Positions 27,438 to 27,632 of a stretch of DNA of 27,632 nucleotides are shown here, in pieces. The notes beneath the pieces were generated by a model that made no database searches, was not told where the DNA came from, and saw only the letters and a program-made list of their open reading frames with translations. The DNA is from CAZIBG01 sp964536985. GTDB lineage: Bacteria; Patescibacteriota; Saccharimonadia; Saccharimonadales; AWTP1-31. Each line of letters begins with the position of its first letter. The first letter of the stretch is position 1. The stretch covers positions 1 to 27,632 of the forward strand of contig CAZIBG010000012.1 of NCBI GenBank assembly GCA_964536985.1, given 5' to 3'. A program made the translations under genes and the position numbers.

Positions 27438-27443
27438 ATTGTA
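27438..27443 (-). promoter_or_regulatory. -10 box of leaderless two-helix membrane protein gene
   Basis: TACAAT on the minus strand, then AAGCGT (6 nt), then ATG at 27431. Confidence 0.55.
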
Positions 27444-27516
27444 GCAGCATCCAGGTAGCCTCTGCCAGATATCGGCGATATCAGCACAAGCACTACCCAG
27501 GCGATTCCATTTCATG

Positions 27517-27522
27517 TATAAT
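27517..27522 (+). promoter_or_regulatory. -10 box of tRNA-Ser(GCT)
   Basis: Consensus TATAAT 34 bp before the tRNA 5' end. No clear -35 box. Confidence 0.5.
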
Positions 27523-27556
27523 CTACCTCTGTTCATAGCGAACAGCCAGACCCCGC

Positions 27557-27632
27557 GGAGGGGTACCCAAGTGGCTGAAGGGGACGGTTTGCTAAATCGT
27601 TAGTGGGGCGCAAGTTCCAGCGAGGGTTCGAA
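27557..27632 (+). tRNA. tRNA-Ser (anticodon GCT), cut by window end
   Basis: Starts GGAGGGG (acceptor 5' strand), D arm with CCCAAGTGGCTGAAGGG. Anticodon stem ACGGT/ATCGT with loop TTGCTAA, so the anticodon is GCT, reading AGC/AGU. A long variable arm and the start of the T loop (GGGTTCGAA) are present; the 3' end lies beyond the window. Confidence 0.93.

Noticed and set aside
27432..27536. 35-residue extension of the two-TM protein, with MKWNRLGSACAD start
   Set aside because: The -10 box TACAAT lies within it, 6 nt before the inner ATG, and the extension overlaps the tRNA-Ser promoter region.

Overview
The window looks like draft or metagenome-assembled sequence from a Patescibacteria/CPR bacterium, most likely a Saccharibacteria (TM7)-type lineage. 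This placement is an inference. It rests on dense packing of mostly short genes with many convergent overlaps, a HopA1-type effector-like protein, compact divergent core enzymes (ValS, MurE, ArgS, TsaD, GroES/EL), many lineage-type membrane proteins of unknown function, and promoters whose -10 box lies directly before the start codon. No marker such as 16S rRNA is present to prove it. Two runs of exactly 100 N (3106-3205, 5439-5538) are scaffold gaps.

Layout. 1-2.5 kb: a redox and stress cluster (nitroreductase with a divergent HxlR regulator, MsrB, MscL, DUF2177 membrane protein). 2.5-6.1 kb: an AlkD-like protein and ArgS, both cut by gap 1; a DUF1361 membrane protein; then a divergent lipid pair (CDP-alcohol phosphatidyltransferase, cut by gap 2, and a CarS-like CDP-lipid synthase) joined by an ATGA overlap. 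6.1-8.7 kb: an operon of phosphoglucose/phosphomannose isomerase, SDR dehydrogenase and PIG-L deacetylase. 8.7-9.8 kb: a Pro/Ala/Thr-rich repeat protein and a single-pass membrane protein. 9.9-11.9 kb: groES-groEL under a CIRCE operator. 12-15 kb: an amidinotransferase-fold protein, an orphan, and MurE. 15-19.2 kb: a 560-residue membrane-anchored orphan, TsaD, and a HopA1-like protein. 19.2-22.1 kb: valS with a roughly 220-nt structured leader. 22.1-24.5 kb: an HTH-HAD fusion and two orphan membrane proteins. 24.5-27.6 kb: tRNA-Ser(CGA), a putative membrane zinc metallopeptidase, tRNA-Arg(GCG) with a duplicated 3' end, a two-TM protein, and the start of tRNA-Ser(GCT).

Expression logic. Two start types are visible. 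Genes inside operons and the chaperonin genes carry AGGAG-type ribosome binding sites. Many first genes instead have a TATAAT-like box ending 6 (sometimes 5-8) nt before ATG/GTG and no Shine-Dalgarno, which implies leaderless mRNAs. This rule moves several starts inward from the longest reading frame.

Most notable points: the valS leader (promoter, 8-codon reading frame ending in a Val codon at the foot of a hairpin, alternative pairings, terminator); the HopA1-like protein; the uniform leaderless promoters; the HTH-HAD fusion with an altered catalytic motif; the duplicated tRNA-Arg 3' end; and two enzymes (MurE, amidinotransferase) with substitutions at diagnostic positions.
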